This document shows, piece by piece, positions 7,219-9,262 of a stretch of DNA of 9,262 nucleotides. This DNA is from Clostridia bacterium (GTDB lineage: Bacteria > Bacillota > DSM-521 > Neomoorellales > Neomoorellaceae), in NCBI GenBank assembly GCA_030445875.1, contig JASUSX010000064.1, positions 1 to 9,262 on the forward strand, written 5' to 3'. Below the pieces are notes generated by a model, which made no database searches, had not been told where the DNA came from, and worked only from the letters and a program-made list of their open reading frames with translations. The number at the start of each line of letters is the position of its first letter. The first letter of the stretch is position 1. The position numbers were made by a program, and so were the translations under genes.

Positions 7219-8902
7219 TCCCTTCAGCCTCCCCTTGAGCATCCTGCCTGTCCAGGGGGACAACCCGCGGTTTAACCTGGACCTTAACGCGGATGTTTTT
7301 GCCCGTGGTATAGAAACCGGAGACCATATTGAAGGATTGTTCTTCCACGACCTCCAGTTCGGCGCCAGCCGCTGCCGGCGCCAGGCGCCGTAAGCGAGCC
7401 TGTAATAATTCCAGAGCCCGGTGGCGGGCGCGGTCGAGGCTAAAGCCGGACGGCACCCTCTCCCGCAGGCCCTCTTCGGGGACAGTCAGGAACCCTTGCT
7501 GGGTGTCGGCCAGCAGGGTGAGCTCGGTGGTGGGCTGGCTCAGGGCGGCGCCAATGGCGTTGGCTACCCCGGCCAGGGGTGGCACCAGGACCGGCAGGCC
7601 GAAGACGGCTTCCAGCTCAGGGGCGAGGAGGGGGGCCGGGGCACCAATGGCAATGACCTGGCGGGGACGGAGTTGCCTGCCTTCCAGCACCTCCCGGACG
7701 GTATAGACGGGCTGGCTGTTGATTGCTGCCAGCAAAGTTTCCACCCGGGCAACGATGGCAGCCGCCATTTGCTGCAGGATGGCATGTGCCAGCTCGTGGG
7801 CAGTCATCCCCAGCCGGGAGCCCAGTTGGGTGAGCCCCTGGCTGGCTAGAGCCTTATCCCCCAGGTCCAGGCGGCCCATGGTTATCAGGGCGTCGGTGGG
7901 GGTTGCGGCCGGTCCGCCCAGGGCCAGGGCCGGTCCCTGGCGGTCGGGACCGATAACCAGGTGGCCGTCCTTGACCCGCAGGCAACTATCGCCCCCCAGG
8001 CCCAGGGAGTAGCTGAAGAGCGCCCAGACCAGGGTCGGGTAGCCGGCCAAGTTGATGCCCCGCGGCTCGTAAAGGGGTACGCCGTCGGCCAGGAAGGCAA
8101 TGTCGGTGGTTGTCCCGCCTATATCCAGGATAATGGCATCCCGGGTCGTAGGCGCCAGGGCCAGGGCCCCCATAATGCTGGCCGAAGGGCCGGAGAGGAT
8201 GGTCTCCACCGGTAAGGAAAGGGAGGCCTCCAGGGAAAGGGTGCCGCCGTCGGCTTTCAGGACGTGGGGGGTAAATGGCCATTGCCTGGCGGTGGTATAA
8301 GTTTTAATAGCCCCGGCAAAGGCGCTAAAGGTCGCGGCCACAGCGCTGTTTAAGCAGGCTGTGAAGACCCGGCGGGGGAAATTCAATCGCCCGGACAGGT
8401 GGTGGCCGGTGGTAATGAATTGGTAGCCCGGGGAAAGGGTATCCTTAATGGCCAGTTCGTGTTCCGGGTTACGGGGCGAGAACTTGCCCACGATAGCCAG
8501 GTGGCGGATGCCGGCCTGTCTTAATTCCCTGTCGGCGGCTTTTATCTCCTCTTTGACCAGGGGGCTGGTGGGCCGGCCGCGGTGATCTATGGAACCGGAA
8601 AGGATAAAGTTCTTCTGGCCGCAGGTGAGCGCAGCGGGGTTTAACCCCGGTCCTGGCTCCAGGAGCAAGCCTATAGGGCTGGTGCGGCCGGTAACAATGG
8701 CGTTGGTGCAGACGGTGGTGCTGAGATTCAGGCGTTCTACCTGGCCTCCCTCTACGCCCTCCAGGACTGCATCCAGGGTCCGGGTAACGGTACGGAGGAA
8801 GTCTTCGGGGTCAGTCGGTGTCTTGCAGTGGCGTTTTACCTGGCCGCCGGCAATGAGGACGGCATCGGTATGGGTGCCACCCATATCCAGGCCTACAAAC
8901 AT
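7211..8902 (-). CDS. Hydantoinase/oxoprolinase family protein (HyuA-like, ATP-binding)
   Basis: A 563-residue HyuA-type protein of the hydantoinase A/5-oxoprolinase/acetone carboxylase beta superfamily, with an ASKHA (actin/Hsp70-like) nucleotide-binding fold. Members use ATP to activate cyclic imides, lactams or ketones. Visible in order: phosphate-1 motif GLDMGGTHTD (4-13), STTVCTNAIV (61-70), DGG (218-220), SGPSASIMGA (237-246), second phosphate motif ILDIGGTTTDIAF (258-270), GLGGDS (301-306), PTDAL (335-339) and VPPLAGVANAIGAAL (440-454). It is shorter than classical HyuA (about 680). The start is ATG 8902, with GGAGGTGAGG immediately upstream; an in-frame start at 8950 would add 16 unrelated residues. 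No hyuB partner is seen downstream, where a deacetylase-like gene follows with an 8-base overlap. The substrate cannot be assigned from sequence. Confidence 0.93.
   Translation of the reverse strand: MFVGLDMGGTHTDAVLIAGGQVKRHCKTPTDPEDFLRTVTRTLDAVLEGVEGGQVERLNLSTTVCTNAIVTGRTSPIGLLLEPGPGLNPAALTCGQKNFILSGSIDHRGRPTSPLVKEEIKAADRELRQAGIRHLAIVGKFSPRNPEHELAIKDTLSPGYQFITTGHHLSGRLNFPRRVFTACLNSAVAATFSAFAGAIKTYTTARQWPFTPHVLKADGGTLSLEASLSLPVETILSGPSASIMGALALAPTTRDAIILDIGGTTTDIAFLADGVPLYEPRGINLAGYPTLVWALFSYSLGLGGDSCLRVKDGHLVIGPDRQGPALALGGPAATPTDALITMGRLDLGDKALASQGLTQLGSRLGMTAHELAHAILQQMAAAIVARVETLLAAINSQPVYTVREVLEGRQLRPRQVIAIGAPAPLLAPELEAVFGLPVLVPPLAGVANAIGAALSQPTTELTLLADTQQGFLTVPEEGLRERVPSGFSLDRARHRALELLQARLRRLAPAAAGAELEVVEEQSFNMVSGFYTTGKNIRVKVQVKPRVVPLDRQDAQGEAEGNV
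7228..7236 (-). promoter_or_regulatory. Ribosome binding site of the deacetylase-like gene
   Basis: Read on the minus strand, AAGGGGAGG sits 9 bases before ATG 7218 and inside the 3' end of the hyuA-like gene. It decides the start of the downstream gene and supports reinitiation by ribosomes finishing the upstream one. Confidence 0.6.
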
Positions 8903-8905
8903 TTG

Positions 8906-8942
8906 CCTCACCTCCAGGTCTATTTTAGACCCGGAGGAAAGA
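8906..8942 (-). promoter_or_regulatory. Hairpin that buries the hyuA-like Shine-Dalgarno sequence
   Basis: In the minus-strand RNA, CCUCCGGGUCUA (plus coordinates 8926-8937) pairs with UAGACCUGGAGG (8911-8922) around an AAA loop: 12 consecutive pairs including one G-U. Beyond one U-U mismatch, four more pairs (8938-8942 with 8906-8910) extend it. The 3' arm contains the GGAGGTGAGG ribosome binding site, ending 3 bases before ATG 8902. As DNA the core is the dyad GGTCTA-TTT-TAGACC, so an operator for a dimeric repressor is an equal alternative. Confidence 0.6.
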
Positions 8943-9021
8943 GGTTGCAAGCTTTACTGTGATCTGACCACCGCACCCTTTTTTAGGTAACCTGAAAATG
9001 CACCTTATGTCTGATTTCTGC
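8943..9021. other. Left half of the divergent intergenic region
   Basis: No gene is seen here. It should contain the minus-strand promoter of the hyuA-like operon, but no convincing -35/-10 pair could be picked out by eye. The only clear structure is the dyad listed at 8980-8998. Confidence 0.4.
8980..8998. promoter_or_regulatory. Operator-like dyad
   Basis: AGGT-A-ACCT (8985-8993) is flanked, after one mismatch, by TTTT on the left (8980-8983) and AAAA on the right (8995-8998), giving 8 of 9 matching arm positions. It lies between two divergent genes, a typical location for a dimeric regulator site. No regulator gene is visible in the window. Confidence 0.35.
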
Positions 9022-9054
9022 TTGACTAGCATTTGGTTAAAAAAGGCCTATAAT
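9022..9054 (+). promoter_or_regulatory. Sigma-A-like promoter with long spacer
   Basis: TTGACT (9022-9027) and a consensus TATAAT (9049-9054) point towards the gene starting at 9151. The spacer is 21 bp instead of about 17, and no better -35 hexamer exists at 16-18 bp. If used, transcription would start near 9061 and leave a leader of about 90 bases. The long spacer would suit an activator-dependent promoter. Confidence 0.45.
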
Positions 9055-9087
9055 TAGAGCAGAAAAATCCTGCTACCAGTATTTTTC

Positions 9088-9124
9088 CACCCGTAACCGG
9101 CATAAGATTGATAACAGACGGGTG
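9088..9124 (+). repeat. Inverted repeat in the leader of the rightmost gene
   Basis: CACCCGT (9088-9094) is the exact reverse complement of ACGGGTG (9118-9124), separated by 23 bases. It lies in the predicted 5' leader, 26 bases before the TTG start. The right arm overlaps one of two GGTGAGG copies (9121-9127 and 9141-9147), the second being the likely ribosome binding site. A known riboswitch class was not recognised. Confidence 0.4.
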
Positions 9125-9150
9125 AGGTATCCTTTAGCGAGGTGAGGGAG

Positions 9151-9262
9151 TTGGCTGCCAAAGCTCGGCTGACCAACTTGTACAGCAAAATAAAGGCTGC
9201 GGCCGGGGAGCAATTCAGCACCGTAACCATCGAGGCTACGGCCCCGGCAGCGGTAGAAGATC
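9151..9262 (+). CDS. Unrecognised protein, N-terminal fragment running off the window
   Basis: A frame with 37 visible residues, open to the end of the window, beginning at TTG 9151. The start is supported by the purine tract GAGGTGAGGGAG (9139-9150) directly upstream; the in-frame GTG 9142 would leave only a weak ribosome binding site, and a stop at 9112-9114 closes the frame further up. The visible residues begin MAAKARLTNLYSKIK and continue into an alanine-rich, mildly acidic stretch; there is no signal peptide, membrane helix or recognisable motif. It is divergent from the hyuA-like operon and has its own promoter-like element. Too little is visible to name a family. That it is a real gene is inferred from the ribosome binding site, promoter and open frame. 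Confidence 0.6.
   Translation, partial: MAAKARLTNLYSKIKAAAGEQFSTVTIEATAPAAVED

Noticed and set aside
1..9262. CRISPR arrays, insertion sequences, tRNA or rRNA genes, phage or defence genes
   Set aside because: No regularly spaced repeats, transposase motifs, cloverleaf sequences or defence-type domains were seen on either strand.

Overview
The window looks like a chromosomal segment of a moderately GC-rich, anaerobic Gram-positive bacterium. The gene content, strong GGAGG-type ribosome binding sites and frequent GTG/TTG starts resemble a Moorella-type thermophilic Clostridium relative. That placement is inferred from general resemblance; no 16S or marker search was possible.

Bases 1 to about 5850 are the distal part of a plus-strand operon for proton-pumping complex I (NADH:quinone oxidoreductase or a related electron-input variant). 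In order it holds the 3' end of nuoJ, complete nuoK, nuoL, nuoM and nuoN, then a small YraN-family (UPF0102) nuclease-like gene. Genes are packed end to end: nuoJ/nuoK and nuoL/nuoM share GTGA start/stop overlaps, and nuoN begins on the base after the nuoM stop. Together these are the membrane-arm, antiporter-like subunits that couple electron transfer to ion translocation. The electron-input subunits, if present, lie upstream of the window. NuoM lacks the channel lysine at the position matching E. coli K234.

A perfect 10-bp hairpin at 5859-5889 separates this operon from a convergent minus-strand pair and probably terminates both. The pair, read from right to left, is a HyuA-type hydantoinase/oxoprolinase-family ASKHA protein (8902 to 7211) and a histone-deacetylase-fold zinc amidohydrolase with an added C-terminal four-cysteine zinc-ribbon-like segment (7218 to 5905). 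Their frames overlap by 8 bases, so they are probably co-transcribed and translationally coupled. No HyuB partner is visible.

Bases 8903-9150 form a divergent intergenic region of about 250 bp. It holds a strong hairpin that buries the hyuA-like Shine-Dalgarno sequence, an operator-like dyad, a plus-strand promoter-like element with a consensus -10 but an over-long spacer, and a leader inverted repeat. A TTG-initiated reading frame starts at 9151 and runs off the window; it is not recognised.

Most of the window is ordinary respiratory-chain sequence. The points worth follow-up are the substituted NuoM channel residue, the hydantoinase/deacetylase pair with its zinc-ribbon tail, and the structured, possibly regulated divergent intergenic region.
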